From Polydactylus sextarius (Eukaryota > Chordata > Actinopteri > Polynemidae): DNA of 64,000 nucleotides. The position numbers and the translations under genes were made by a program. A model generated the notes under the pieces. It was not told where the DNA came from. It did not search any database and saw nothing but the letters and a program-made list of their open reading frames with translations. The stretch is from positions 6,913,629 to 6,977,628 of the forward strand of contig CM028910.1 of NCBI GenBank assembly GCA_016801845.1, written 5' to 3'. This document shows positions 34,690 through 48,700 of this stretch, one piece after another; the first letter of the stretch is position 1, and each line of letters begins with the position of its first letter.

Positions 34690-37600
34690 CTTCTGCACCA
34701 GTCAGCAGCAGCGTGAGTAGACGACGTGCCCCCTCCTCCGTGACTCCCCTCTCGTGGGAGAAACACACCATCGCCACCATGTCGAGCATCACCATCGACC
34801 CCGAGCTCAAGCCCGGGGAGTTTGTCATCAAGAGTCTATTTGCAGAGTTTGCTGTGCTGGCTGAGAAGAAGATCGAGATGGTGATGGCTGAACCGCTGGT
34901 GAGTCCACAGCGGGTGAAAGCTGGTGTAAAGAAACACAGGAAATGAAATTCAATACACAACACGTGATGTGGCACACAGTGCTGAGACAACCTCTTCTCT
35001 TTTGCAACTAACTGCCACGCCTTGAGCTGTGTCAGGAAAAACCGAAAGATGTCTGAGGAAATTGGGCTGGACTCATCTTTATGTGAAAGCACCACAATTT
35101 AATTTTTTTTATTAAATTACATTATTTCATTGAAATCATTATGAACAGCCTTGACTGGCCTTTAACTGCTTCATCAGGCATTTATATTGGAACATTTTCA
35201 CAACAGTATAACTCCTGTGTTTTACAACAACAGTATGTTTCCATCGTCAGTAACACACTTGTTCTTAATCTCTTTCCCAATCTCACCTCTCTTACAGGAG
35301 AAACCTCTGTCTCGATCTCTCCAGAGAGGGGAAGACGCACAATTTGATCAGGTCAGTTCAGCCGTAGCACTGACCAGGACGTAAACACTTTATCACGTGT
35401 GAGAGCGTGGACGTGACATAATCACTTCCCAGGACCAAAATCCGCTCTCTCCCACCTCTGAATGTGTACGCAGTATTTGATTCCCCAGCTCCACCCAATC
35501 AATCCCCACTCAATGGGCTGTCTGTCGCTCATCGGTAGCTGGTGCAGAACTCTATACAATGGGCCTGCGTGCTGCAGAATGCTTTGTTCAGCACAACACA
35601 AAGCCAATGAGGATATGGTGCTATAGATCCAGCTGTCCCCATTGTGAGTGAGGGAGAGAAAATGGGTATAGAGAGCGCAAAAGTGAGAGTGTAGAATCGC
35701 TGTGTCATCCTCAGCAGTAAATCAGCAGCGGGTGCTGGAGTGTATCTGCCTGGTGCCATAAGGGCAGAGGGAGCAGTTGCGTAACTCTCCCACCTAGCAT
35801 CCATCATCCACCTCCCTCATCACGCTGCACTGGCCCTTACACACAAACGCGCGTGCGCATACACACACACACACTTTGTTTATGCATGCTGACCACTTCA
35901 ACTCATGTTTTATTTATTGTCTACAAACGATTCACTGTAATCTTGACTCGCTGAAGTCCCGTATTGTTGTTTTTCTGTATTTACTTGACGAGTAATGGGA
36001 TTTACCGCTCTTTCATTAAAATGCAGCTGTTAGTTTACAGGAGCATACACCTTTTATAGATCTTCTCTAACTGCTATTTGTTAAGGCTGTTGATGTAGAC
36101 ACCAGGCACCATCTGAAATCGTCGCTGATGTAATCAAAATGCCAGTGAGGTGTTCGGAGGACAGCCAGTTATTTCTGTGGTAGAACAAATAAAAACCACA
36201 GAACCATTCGTATTGTGAAGCTGCTCAATAGTGTAGCAACACTATGATGTGCTCAACATGTCAACCAGCTCCACACTCAATTGCAATCAATAGCTGCAGT
36301 ATGTCACCCACTAGTTGAGGAAACTTCAGCTGTTTGCTGCTCAGTCACTGAATACACACGTTTTTATCTTTGTGTGTAGGATACCGTTCTTCACATAGTT
36401 TTTGTCGTTTTAGCAGCTTATTTCTTGTTTATTTAATTTGTATGTGCAAAATGCAGAAAATTGTTTATAATAATAAATGAATCTAATATTTGTGTATGAT
36501 TCTTTTCTAGTTAATAAGCTCTATGAGCTCAATAGCAGAACACTGTTTGCCCTCCCTACTGCGCACACTGTTCGACTGGTACCGGCGGCAGAGTGGCACT
36601 GAAGATGAGTCTTATGAGTACAGGCCTCGGTCTAGTACTAAGTCCAAAGGGTAAGTTGCTCACCTTCATTTATTCACCTCAGATTTTATCAGTTGGGTGA
36701 TACCTTAATTGTTTACATGTATTTTCTCTCCCGCTTTAGAGACGAACAGCACCGGGATAAAGATTACCTTCTGGAACGAAGGGACTTAGCCATAGATTTC
36801 ATTTTTTGTTTAGTTTCAGTGGAGGTTCTAAAACAGGTGAGCTACTGATATTTTGCTTTTATACGCTCATTTACAGCCCTATAAAATATATTTGCCCGTT
36901 GGGTTGCTAGGGTCATGTGACTGTCGAATGTTTACACATTGAAGGGAAAATGTAGTGCACCTGTTTGATTATCTTATCTAAGCTCTCAGCATGTCGCTGT
37001 GTGAGTGTGATTAGCTCCTCTCATTGGATGTGTCACGTCTTATTTGAACTGTACCTCTCCATAGAAAGAACTGCATCACTGGCTGCGTGTTACTTTTGAT
37101 ATGAAAGCTTTTGTTACTGTTAGTTAAACAGGGTAGTGATGTTCTCAGAAAATTGATGCAGGTGTGATGAATATATAATTCTTTTTTAGTCTTTGTTAGA
37201 GAGATTAATGTACTTTTTTCTGATTGTCTCACTAGTGACTTGTTGACTAAGATAAGGATAGTGTTTCCGTTTCTTTATTTTTTTAATCTTCTTTGGTAGA
37301 GAAATGAGCTGCAGTGAAGCTAGTAAGAGTTGGTAAAATCTTTCCCCATTGGAAGACAGAGTAAATAAACAAATGGCTCCATATCAACTCCCAACTGAGT
37401 GTGTTTTTAAAGTGGACTGTCCACATTTAAGCAGCATTCTGAACTAAGAGCCAATCCCTGGAGGCCACAGCAAAGTTGTCCTTGGCTTCGCTCCTGTAAG
37501 GGGGGAGTGAATGGTAGCAAAGAGAAAGAATGAGGACCATCAATGCTTCCAATAAGACTAATGATTCTATGTTTACGTCACAGATTCCTCTTCATCCAGT

Positions 37601-39780
37601 GCCAGATGTTTTAGTACATGAAGTTCTAAACCTGGCATTCAAGCACTTTAAACACAAAGAGGGGTAAGTGCACACGAACATTCTGTATACACACCACATA
37701 ACGCTGAAAACAATGCTCTGGATTTAGTTTTACAATAAAGAATCAGTCATGTAGTTCTGTTTGATTCTAGGCTCAATTGTCAACTTTTAAACTGTATCTT
37801 TAGTGAACATAAACTCGTGTGTTGTTTTGATGAGTTGGATGGGATGTGCTTCATCAATTTCCAGATACTGTGGCCCCAACACTGGCAACGTGCACATCAT
37901 CGCAGACCTGTATGCTGAGGTCATCGGAGTCCTTACACAGTCAAAGTAAAATAAATAAACTGTGCCTCTTACTTGAAAACAAAGCTTAATGTTAACATCT
38001 TAACCTCCAACATCTCCTATGGAAGTTTGTTTTTTTTGTAATCGTAAATCTATACACATTTAAAAATGTATCTTTGTTTACATGTGCGTGTTCAGGTTTC
38101 AGGCAGTGAGGAAGAAGTTCATCACCGAGCTGAAGGAGCTCAGGCAAAAAGAGCAGAGTCCCTATATAGTCCAGAGCATCATCAGTCTCATCATGGGCAT
38201 GAAGTTCTTCCGGGTTAAGATGTACCCCGTGGAGGATTTTGAAGCTTCTTTTCAGTTTATGCAGGTAAATTATTGTCATTTATTTCTGCATATTTACCAG
38301 AGTGTACCTACTGTAAAGGAGTCCGATATGTGTATTTGCTTAATTGCCTTAGACACTTTTTTTAAAACTCTTGCCCCTTTGTTCAGACTCAGCAGCTCTT
38401 CATAGCAATGGTTCATAAAGCCAGATGAGTAACGACCAAAGGTGACGGTTGCCAAGAAATGTGTGTGTGTGTGTGTGTGTTTCAGACTTAGCCAAGAGCG
38501 AGACACTGACTGTTCTCTCTTTACAGGACTGTGATTTCTTAATGTGTAAATGGAAAATGCTGTGGTTTATGCCCACCTCGCCGTTTCAGCACATATCATG
38601 ATTTCTACACATTTAACGATCTTTTACAGCCGAAGCAATATAGGATACTTAATTTAGTTTTGATATTTAAGAGACAAAATCTGTTACAATGAACCTAGTC
38701 TCCTAATAAAACATTAAATGTGATCAAAACTACATTGCCTTTGCCTCCATAGCACAGGCTACCAGTGGAAAATAACAATAACAGGATGCTGTGAAGGTTC
38801 TTGTCTTGTCATGTGAGCAGCAGCTTTTGATTTTACATTAGCGTTATAATACTTTCCATCACAGATTAATCAATATCTAATGTGCACATTTGATTCAGAG
38901 TGAAGCTGTCGGCTGGTAAAGATATTTGGCTGATTCAAATATTTATAGTCGGCATAATGTTCTAGTCTGCAGGTTCCATATAAAACAAAACGGTAACAAA
39001 ATGTTCCACAACAAAGGCAAATGAAGCAAAGAAATGCACAGAGGCAAAAACCCCTGCTGGAGTGAGGATGCAAATTTGGAGCGTATGACATAAATGTGGG
39101 TCAGGGTGAGCAGTGTTGTTGCCCCAACACTGTATGTTTATGTCAAACTGTACCATCACCTGGTAGTTTTACTGTGCTCACGTGTATGTTCTTTGTCTAT
39201 ACTTCTTAACATGTGTGTCTGTGTCCTTTCCTAGGAGTGTGCCCAGTATTTCCTGGAAGTCAAGGATAAGGACATAAAGCACGCTTTAGCGGGCCTTTTT
39301 GTCGAGATCCTCATTCCTGTCGCAGCTGTGAGTGACATTTAAAACAATAATCGCTCTCTGCCGTCTGTATAGATGAATCTCCCGATGTATTTGTTCGATC
39401 CATGGTAATTACTTTTTCATCCTCAGGCGGTGAAAAATGAAGTCAATGTGCCGTGCCTGAAGAACTTTGTGGAGATGCTGTACCAGACGACATTTGACCT
39501 AAGTTCCAGAAAGAAGCACTCTTTGGTAATAATTCTGTCATTGATTTTTTTTTTTTTTTTTTTTTTCTCCTTCAATTTTTCACATCATTCAGAAAAGTGC
39601 ATCCAACAAATCCAGACACGATGGACCGGCTGCTTAAATCTTTGCTTATTTTGATGCTGATCCTTTTCCTCTCCACAGGCTCTGTATCCCCTGGTGACAT
39701 GCTTACTGTGTGTCAGTCAGAAGCAGTTCTTCCTTAACAACTGGCACATCTTCCTCCAGAACTGCATCTCTCACCTGAAG
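34690..39780 (+). CDS. FRYL: FRYL segment 1: N-terminal furry domain (residues 1-345)
   Basis: Exons 34690-34898, 35298-35351, 36511-36650, 36740-36836, 37584-37663, 37865-37945, 38096-38264, 39235-39327, 39427-39525, 39679-39780. The first exon is open from its acceptor: 29 codons precede the ATG at 34779. They serve as 5' UTR for distal transcripts or as coding sequence when spliced to 21986 or 27411. Landmarks: AEPLEKPLSRSLQRGED, LLRTLFDWYRRQSGTEDES, ERRDLAIDFIFCLVSVEVLK, NTGNVHIIADLYAEVIGV, FQAVRKKFITELKELRQKEQ, MGMKFFRVKMYPVEDFEASF, ECAQYFLEVKDKDIKHALAG, SQKQFFLNNWHIFLQNC. Very close to human FRYL throughout. Confidence 0.96.
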
Positions 39781-42700
39781 GTACTGTCAGCTTGAGCTTT
39801 TAAACCCAGTCCACTTCCAGAAAGTACAAAATCGTAATCTATAAATACTAGAACAGCATCTGTATTCTTCAACTAGTTTAAGAGCACTACACTTACCTTA
39901 ACAATGGATAATTCAGTTTAAACCCCAGAAGTCATATGACTCATTAAATGAAGTTTGGCCTTTTGGTGGCGGTATAAAGTGACATTTGTTCTTTTTAAAG
40001 TTAAGCTCATTACTTAACTCTTAGTGGAACAGATTGCATTTTGTAGTCATAAACATTAATTACTATAAAATGGAAATGAATTTGGTGTATTGTAATACCA
40101 CTGTTGGAAGAAGTTGTGAAGGGTGTGCTCTGTGGTTCTGTCTAAAGATCATGATGTATTTTTTCCTCCATTATCAACTCCTAGATCTGGACAGGAATAG
40201 CACTTGATTTGATGAAATAATAATAGAACCTTTGTTTGTTTGTTTTTGTTTGTTTTTAGTTCTCAACTTTTGTCCATTTTAAGTGAAGTTATGCTCAAAA
40301 TGGACAAAATGTAGCGTCTTAATAAACTCGACCTGGAAAACGTTTTACATCTTAGCTAAACTGAATATAATGCACCTTGCATGTTATGTTATCTCAAGTG
40401 CTGTTTTAACTCCAGTCTGTTAATGACTCCTTGTAAATCAATTACAAACAGATCAAACCTACTTTCCTCCTCTCCCTGACCATCACGGAGCCGATTCAAC
40501 CCAGAGGCTCATTGACCAAATCACTGACTGACTGAAAGGCCGACTCAATGACTGTCTTTTCCATTCTACATTGATTATCCTCTGTGGGGATTGTATGATC
40601 TTGTGGTGGACAAATTAGCGTTTGCGTCTTTGTGATGGTGACTTCCGATGGTTTTGAATGGCCATCTGTCTTCTCAGTGATTTCATTCATTCTCTTTCAC
40701 CATTGTAATCGTTTCAGGATGTCCTTAATTTGAAAATAGCAATCAGTCAGCTTCCTGAGTGGTGATCCTTTTGATTAAGATCATTTTAAGGATTTGTATG
40801 GTGGCTCAAGTGCAGTGACGTTTCCACTTATTTTAGGCTTTGTGTCCAATCAAATGATTTTAACCCTGTGGCTACTCTCAAAATTTCTTAATGTGAGGCT
40901 TATTGAACAAGCCCTTAAGAAGTTTTTGTCATTTAGAGTGGGGCTTAACTATAAAGTAATCACAAATACTCAAAATAAGTTTAAAATAGTCAATAAACAT
41001 ATTGTTAGTTGAATCTCTTGCTTTCTGTGTCTCAGACCGCTCTGCTGTTATGTAACAACCACTAATTTGTTTATCAAATTACATCTTTTGAATACCCAGT
41101 GTTTTTACATGTGATGCATATTTAAAGTACAGACAGATTGTTTTATGAGATAAAATTACAACTGTCAAATATAGATACAGTTCAAAATATTATCCATCTG
41201 TAGTAATCGTACGTATTGTATTAGTGCGCTCCTTTATTTGCTTATTTGACTGAAATGCACGGTCTATAATTTTTTTTGTTTTGGCTGGTCTCAGTCAAAA
41301 CCATAACAAAAGACAGTCACAGCGGTGATGTTGTGATGTAAGCAGGGATGATGGGAGTTGCATTTTTTCACCAACATTGATGTCAGTGTAGTCGGCTTCT
41401 CTCATGACGGATTCCTGTAAAGTCATTCAGTCATTCACAAGCTGAAAACTGAGTTCAGCTTCAAAACAAATGGACCTGGTCATTGAATTTTAGTAAAGAC
41501 ACTGACCAGAAGAGATGTATGTGTAAAAAAAAACAAAAAAAAAAACACACATTTCTGTGGAGCTATGAGTTTACTTGATTTGTTTCTTTGATCATTGGAG
41601 ATCAAGACATCCGATGACTAAAATGTTCCATCTGGTTAATAAATATATCCCATCATTTTGTAAAATAGTTATCACCGATATTCCATTTGAAGTTTTAATA
41701 CCTATTTTACAAACTGATGAAGAATATCATTTATTCCATTATTGTGCAGCCCTACTCTAAGTTGGACCCCACAGGGTTAAAATACAGCTGTTTGCATTTT
41801 GAGTGTGCTTGTCATTGATTTGAATGAAGTGACGTGGGTGTTGATTCTCGCTGGCTTTGTAGGTGAAACAAGCAATAAATTCATTTATTTCTTTGGATAA
41901 TTTTCCATCCACATTTTTCAAGGTACCTCACTTCCCTTCCCTTCATATCATCTCCTCTATTTGTGTTTTTTCTCTGTCCCACTGTCTGATTTCCAGACCA
42001 CAGCACACCTTCTTTTATTTTGCTTTTCTAGTTTTGAATGAAGATCTTACTCACTCTGTGATCAAGAATGTAATGTCATTACGAATACAAATGGACTGTT
42101 CCCTTTCTTAACTTTCATGCCTTTAAAAAAAGGTCAACAAGTGGCATGTTAAACAGTTCATTGTATTTCATTTTGGTAAAGAGTGAAGACACTTTGGACT
42201 GCTCTTGTCCTTTTTATTTAGGTTATGGTTTTTTTTTTTTTTTTGCCTGTAACTTGCATGTGTCCCTTCCCAAAACCCTACATTCTTTGTCTTCTGTCAT
42301 TTGATCTTTTTCTCACGTTGACTCGCTCCAGATGCCGTCTAACAACAGCATCCGAAAGCAGATTGAGACCCTGCAGGTGAGTTATTTGGTGTCAGTGACC
42401 TGCCTGGTGCTCCCGTTTCTTTTAACCATCCAGATCCTCATCAGGACGTAGGGTAGTCCAGTTCAGCCCGCGTGGCTACCGGGCTAGTGAGTCGTTCTTT
42501 GTTGTGACGGTGCCGCTAAAGTGTAACTTTGTCAAAGTAGTGAACAGGAACATGTAAACTTGTATGTTTGTGCCTTAGACTTGTTTGTTGAGCTGGTTTG
42601 TGTTACAGTGGTGATGACTTTTGTCAGACGTCTCTTTACATATTTAAATTTTTACTGTTGATACATGTCTATTTAATAGGGGTGTGCAGTTTATTTTTGT

Positions 42701-45700
42701 AAACTTATCGGTTTTGTTGTCTGTTGTTATGAGGACTGATATCCAAATGAGTTCCAGGAGTGTTTGTAGGCAGCTGCATACCAAGCAAAACAGATGCGTA
42801 GTAGAAGTCTAGTCACATGTTGTTATTTCAAAATGAAAAACTTTTGTTATTGTCTTTTAACTTTGTTAAATTATTAACAATAATGAGAATCAGAGGATAT
42901 TTACTTTTTACACATTTCAATATTGTGTATGACTTCTATTTGTCACCAGAGACTCAGAGAAGTACAGAAAAGCATAAAAAAAAAAGAAAATACATATTCA
43001 TTTGGCTCTTGTGAAATGTGGTGTTTTTGCAGTGTGGTCTGGCACACTACATTTTGTTTTTCTGCCGGAGTTGCTAACATGATAACAGGCTGCCTGGCAG
43101 CAGCAACACTCTGCTGTGCTGTGTGTTCTCGTTGCAGAATGCAGTAACCTGCCACACTGACTCTTGACATTAGGGCTGACGATTGTCTTTATGAAGTTGT
43201 TAAAAGATCTTTATCAAACATCAGTGAACAGTTATGTTCATAGAATTGAGTCAGCTTTTTTTCAAACTGTAGTTTTATAGTTTTTTTTTTTTTACGGAGC
43301 CAGCACACTGCAATAATTTACATTATATAAAAATCCAAATAGGAAATGATGATGTAAAAATTCTGACCTCAAGCAACCGTAGACGACGTACCAACAGTGA
43401 TGTAATGTTCTGTGTTTGTGTTATTTGTTGAGAACAAATAGATGCAGTACACAAAGGAACTGCTGGACTGTGGTTTGCAATCCAATATACCAATTCATCC
43501 AAAAGTTCACCTCATCCAAATCATAAAAACACACCAACCCCTAATTTTTATTTGCCTTTATTCACCCACACTTTGCAATGCCTGCCTCTGATATATTTTT
43601 CGCCTGTTTCTATAAAGGCGTAGCATGCTTACACATGCACATTTCCACTGTGTCCTCCCTGTGAAAGAGATCTGAGCTTATCTGAGGGCAGAGCTGGGCC
43701 ATGATGATCTTTTCTCTTAGCTGTGTGTTTTCACAGTAAACTACCAGATTTGAAAGCACCATTAAAACAAAAAAGAAAAAAAACGGCTGTTGATTGAACA
43801 TTGTTCCAAATCAAAATTGGAACATTCTGTGTTTTGATGGTCAAGTTGTTTTTTAGATATTAAAATGATCAGAAGAGATACAGCCACAGTGAAGTGGTTG
43901 GATGGGATCATGGAGTGACATGAGCCATATGTGCCATAAAACTCAAAACACCATGACTACATCACACACTCTCAGCAGGATCCTGTGCATGTATCTGAAT
44001 ATGGATGTTTGGCATCGCTGCAGTAGAGCCTGGATATTTCCTGTTGCAAAGTCAAAAGTGTTTGTTGTTAAAAATGACTTATTTTACCAACTATGACTTG
44101 CAGACTTTTCAGTGTGACTCTACAATGACTGTGTCTTTTAAATGATCCTAGCAATTCTGCTCATTCATTGCTCAGACATCAACCAGTGACTCAGTAAAAG
44201 TCATACAGACTGAACAATCATGGTGTCCATTATCGTGTTCATACTTTGGTGCTATTTTGTGTTTAATCTGAGTTTTCTCCAGACAACAACCTGATCAGGT
44301 AGTTACTGAAATCTGTATAATCAAAGTAAGTAAAATTAAAGTTGCTCATGTTATTCTTTTTACATCCACAGAACAAAGACCCAAAAATGTCCCGCGTGGC
44401 TCTGGAGTCACTCTACAGACTGCTGTGGGTCTACATTATCAGGATCAAGTGTGAGAGTAACACCGTCACACAGAGGTCAGTTCCAGGGCCATTTCCCAGT
44501 CGACCCTCAGTCTTTGTACACTAACATACAATATCAAACATTCTGTAGTCTACTGCTATCAAGCAGAAGCTGATTTAAATAAGCACTCGATATGCTTCTA
44601 AAATTCTCCCTACTTGTCCTTCCAGTCGGCTACTCAGCATTGTTTCAGCACTTTTCCCCAAAGGTTCCCGCAGTGTGGTGCCAAGGGACACACCCCTCAA
44701 CATCTTTGTCAAGATCATCCAGTTCATAGCTCAGGTTCGGAGAAAAAATTGGCATCACAGATTTTAATGCTGAGCTAAAATGTAAAGGGACACACCATGT
44801 AGTAACTGTGTTTGTGTTTTCTGGTCTGTTTAATTGGTGCCACAGGAAAGACTGGACTTTGCTATGAAAGAGATTATCTATGACCTCCTGTGTGTGGGCA
44901 AGTCTCACAAAACCTTTACCATCAATCCAGAGGTAAAGTTTATATAAGACTTCTAGACACACTGTTGCTATACTGTCAGTGGAATCTCATCCTCCCCCTC
45001 TGTCTTTACCAGAGGATGAATATTGGTTTGCGAGCCTTCTTGGTGATTGCGGACAGCCTACAGCAAAAAGATGGGGAGCCTCCTATGCCTACGACAGGAA
45101 TCATCATGCCCTCTGGCAACACCTTACGTGTCAAAAAGATCTTCCTCAACACCACCCTCACTGATGAAGAGGCCAAGGTCATAGGTAGGTTTGACTCTTG
45201 AAATTTCTCCAACAGTGTCAAGAAAGGACACTTCAAAATCTGCATTATAATATCTGTTGATTTTTGCTGGAAGCTGAATGACTCTGCTGGGTATTTTCAG
45301 GCATGTCACTGTACTACCCTCAAGTAAGAAAGGCCTTAGATAACATCCTTCGACACCTGGACAAAGAAGTGGGACGCTCCATGAGCATGACCAATGTGCA
45401 GATGTCCAACAAGGAGCCTGAGGACATGATAACGTATGCAACTGAACCTACAGTTACTTTTTTTATTACTGTCAAGTACATGTGTTTCTGTAACTCATGA
45501 CAGTAACATCTGGATTCTTTGTCCTCCAGGGGAGAGAGGAAGCCAAAGATTGATCTGTTCCGTACCTGTGTAGCGGCCATTCCCAGGCTGATACCAGATG
45601 GCATGAGCAGACAAGACCTAATAGAGCTTCTAGCCAAGTAATTCACCCTCTCCAGCTTTACTGAGGATGCATCATCACGCAGTGTAGTGTATTTCTGACG

Positions 45701-48700
45701 GCCTTCCACTTCCCTCTAATATCTCTCTTCCTCTCGACTCCCTCTCCTCCTCTAGACTGACCATCCACATGGATGAGGAGCTGCGGGGCCTCGCCTTTAC
45801 TACTCTTCAGGCTCTGATGGTGGACTTCCCAGAGTGGCGTGAGGATGTTCTCTCAGGCTTTGTGTACTTCATTGTCCGAGAGGTGACTGATGTCCACCCC
45901 ACACTGCTGGACAATGCTGTCAAGATGCTACTGCAGCTCATCAGCCAGTGGAGGCAGGCGGTGCAAAGCAGCAATAAGAGTCATGACGTACAGGTTGGTC
46001 AAGGAAGTTTCAGCTACATTAAACAAACTGCTCATGACTTCTGTGTGTTATGTGTATTAGTGTACCTTGTGTTCTTATAAATATCGCATGTTTTCTTGAA
46101 CAGGGCTCAAGTAGCGGCCATTCTCTGTCCCTGGAACGCATTCCTCCATTAGGTGTGCTGCATGTAGTTGAGGGTTTGGCTCTTGTGGTGCTCTGTAGCT
46201 GCCGCCCTGCTACACGCAGACTGGCTGTTAACGTCCTCAAGGAGGTCCGTGCGCTGCACACTGCATTGGGCATCGGCAAGGTAATTTTATTAGACTTAAA
46301 GTCTGTGCATTGCATTGTGTTGCAGCTGTGAGAGTCTGTTGGGAGCTTTTAGTTATTGCAAATACTTTTATTTCTAACATCTGTTCTTTCTTTCAGGGGG
46401 ATGAAGAATTGGCCATTGATGTAATGGACAGATTAAGTGCATCGGTTTTGGAGAGTTTCATTCATCTCACAGGAGCTGACCAGGTACACGTATCCTCATG
46501 CCTGTCATGAGTCATAAAACATTCACAAATATTCTGAGACTCAACCTCTTCCTCTCTCTCTGTAGACCAACCTGCTGTATTGTCCCAGTGGGATTGATCT
46601 TCAGACTCTAGCAGAGTGGAGCTCATCTCCCATCAGCCACCAGTTTGATGTGGTCAGCCCATCGCACATCTGGGTTTTTGCCCATGTTACTCAGGGCCTG
46701 GACCCCTGGGTCATCAGTTTCTCCAGCTACCTGCGGCAGGAGAACCTGCCCAAACATTGCCCCACTGCCCTCAACTACGCCTGGATGTTTGCCTACACCC
46801 GACTGCAGCTACTGTCCCCCCAAGTGGACATCAAGTAGGTTTCCTCTGGTTTCTCTGTATCTTTGTTTTGTTTGTTTGTAGGTCCTTGAAATATACAAGG
46901 ACTGCAAATGATTTTCATTAACATAATTATATTAAGACAGATGATACACACTTTATGTTAGGGTTCTAACATAAGCAGGCAGAATGCAGCTATTTAATTC
47001 TCTGTGCCCCCAGTTCATTGTTGTGCACTATTGATGCCCTGTTATTAATTTCTGTAATTTCTTCGTGTCCTGTACGTTCACCTTCAGTAGCCCCATCAAC
47101 GCCAAGAAAGTGAACAGTCTGAACAGCAGTGACTCCTACATTGGTCTTTGGAGGAACTACCTGATTCTCTGCTGCAGCTCTGCCTCCTCCTCCTCCATGT
47201 GTTCCTCATCCTCTAACTCTGGCTCCGTCCGCTGCTCCCCGCCCGAGACGCTGGCGTCCACGCCGGACAGCGGCTATAGTTACGATTCAAAGGTCAGGAG
47301 CGTCTGCACACACTATATACACACAGACATTTACAAGGTCTTTAATATACTAAAAATGTATTGCTTATTTCCAGTTTGATGTATTTTTACATTTTAGCCG
47401 TTGTGTTGCACTTTGTCTGTGTTAATAGATTGTTGGCACTCCGTCCCCATCCTCCCTCTTCAAACACATTGTTCCAATGATGCGCTCAGAGAGCATGGAC
47501 ATCACAGAGTCTCTTGTTCTGGGGCTTGGCAGGACCAACCCCGTGGCCTTCAGGTACACTTGATATGATCCATACACACACACGCATAACATATATGCGT
47601 GTGTGTTTTTCAATTCTTTTTTTTTTGTGTATTTACATGTAACTTTCATATTTTCAGAGAGCTGTTAGAGGAGCTAAATCCCATCATTAAAGAAGCTCTA
47701 GAAAGAAGACCTGAAGTAAGTTCTGGCACTGATGACTTTCTTTGTTGTATTCAGCGAAAGATGACTGCATCAGTTACAAAGCTGTTGTCTTTACTCTACA
47801 GAACATGAAGCGGCGCAGGCGTCGTGACATCCTCAGGGTCCAGCTGGTCCGGATATTTGAGCTACTAGCTGATGCTGGTGTCATCAGTCAAATGTATGTA
47901 ATCCACAAATAATTTGTACAAAACTATTAGGCGTGAATTTCATATATATATTTTCATTTATATTCATATATATGCACTTCTTTTAACAGAGCCAGTGGAG
48001 GGTTAGATGGAGAGAGCCACTCTCTGAATAGTACACTGCTTGAGTACGTTGATCTGACCAGGCAGCTGCTTGAGGCTGAAAATGACAAGGACTCTGATAC
48101 ACTGAAGGATATTCGGTGTCACTTCAGTGCACTCGTGGCTAATATCATACAGAATGTCCCAGGTATATCTATTATATTTCCCTATTTCTGTCATTTAAAC
48201 ACAGATTTTTCTTTGCCCTGGATCTCTTTCCAAAGTTAGTGTCTTATTTATAAGTTTTGCTTCTTGTTGTGTTCAGTGCACCAGAGGAGGACCATCTTCC
48301 CCCAGCAGTCGCTGAGACACAGTCTGTTCATGTTGTTCAGTCACTGGGCCGGACCCTTCAGCATCATGTTCACTCCACTGGACCGTTACAGTGACAGAAA
48401 TATGCAGATCAACCGTCATCAGTACTGTGCACTAAAGGTACATGCACATTAATACAAAGACTTAACTAATAAAATGCACAGTTTCTGTGAACTAATAGTT
48501 ATTTTTTATGTTCCAGGCCATGTCTGCAGTGTTATGTTGTGGACCAGTAGCTGACAATGTTGGCCTCTCCTCTGATGGCTACCTCTACAAGTGGCTTGAC
48601 AACATCCTGGACTCTCAGGACAGGAAGGTAAGAGACATGTCAGCCAACTTATAACTAAAACAACCTCGTCAACCTTGATTGTCTGGTCAGGGAATGCACT

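Noticed and set aside
34619..35095. 158-codon open frame on the minus strand
   Set aside because: It is the antisense shadow of the FRYL exon 34690-34898 and its flanks; the plus-strand frame has clear FRYL identity.
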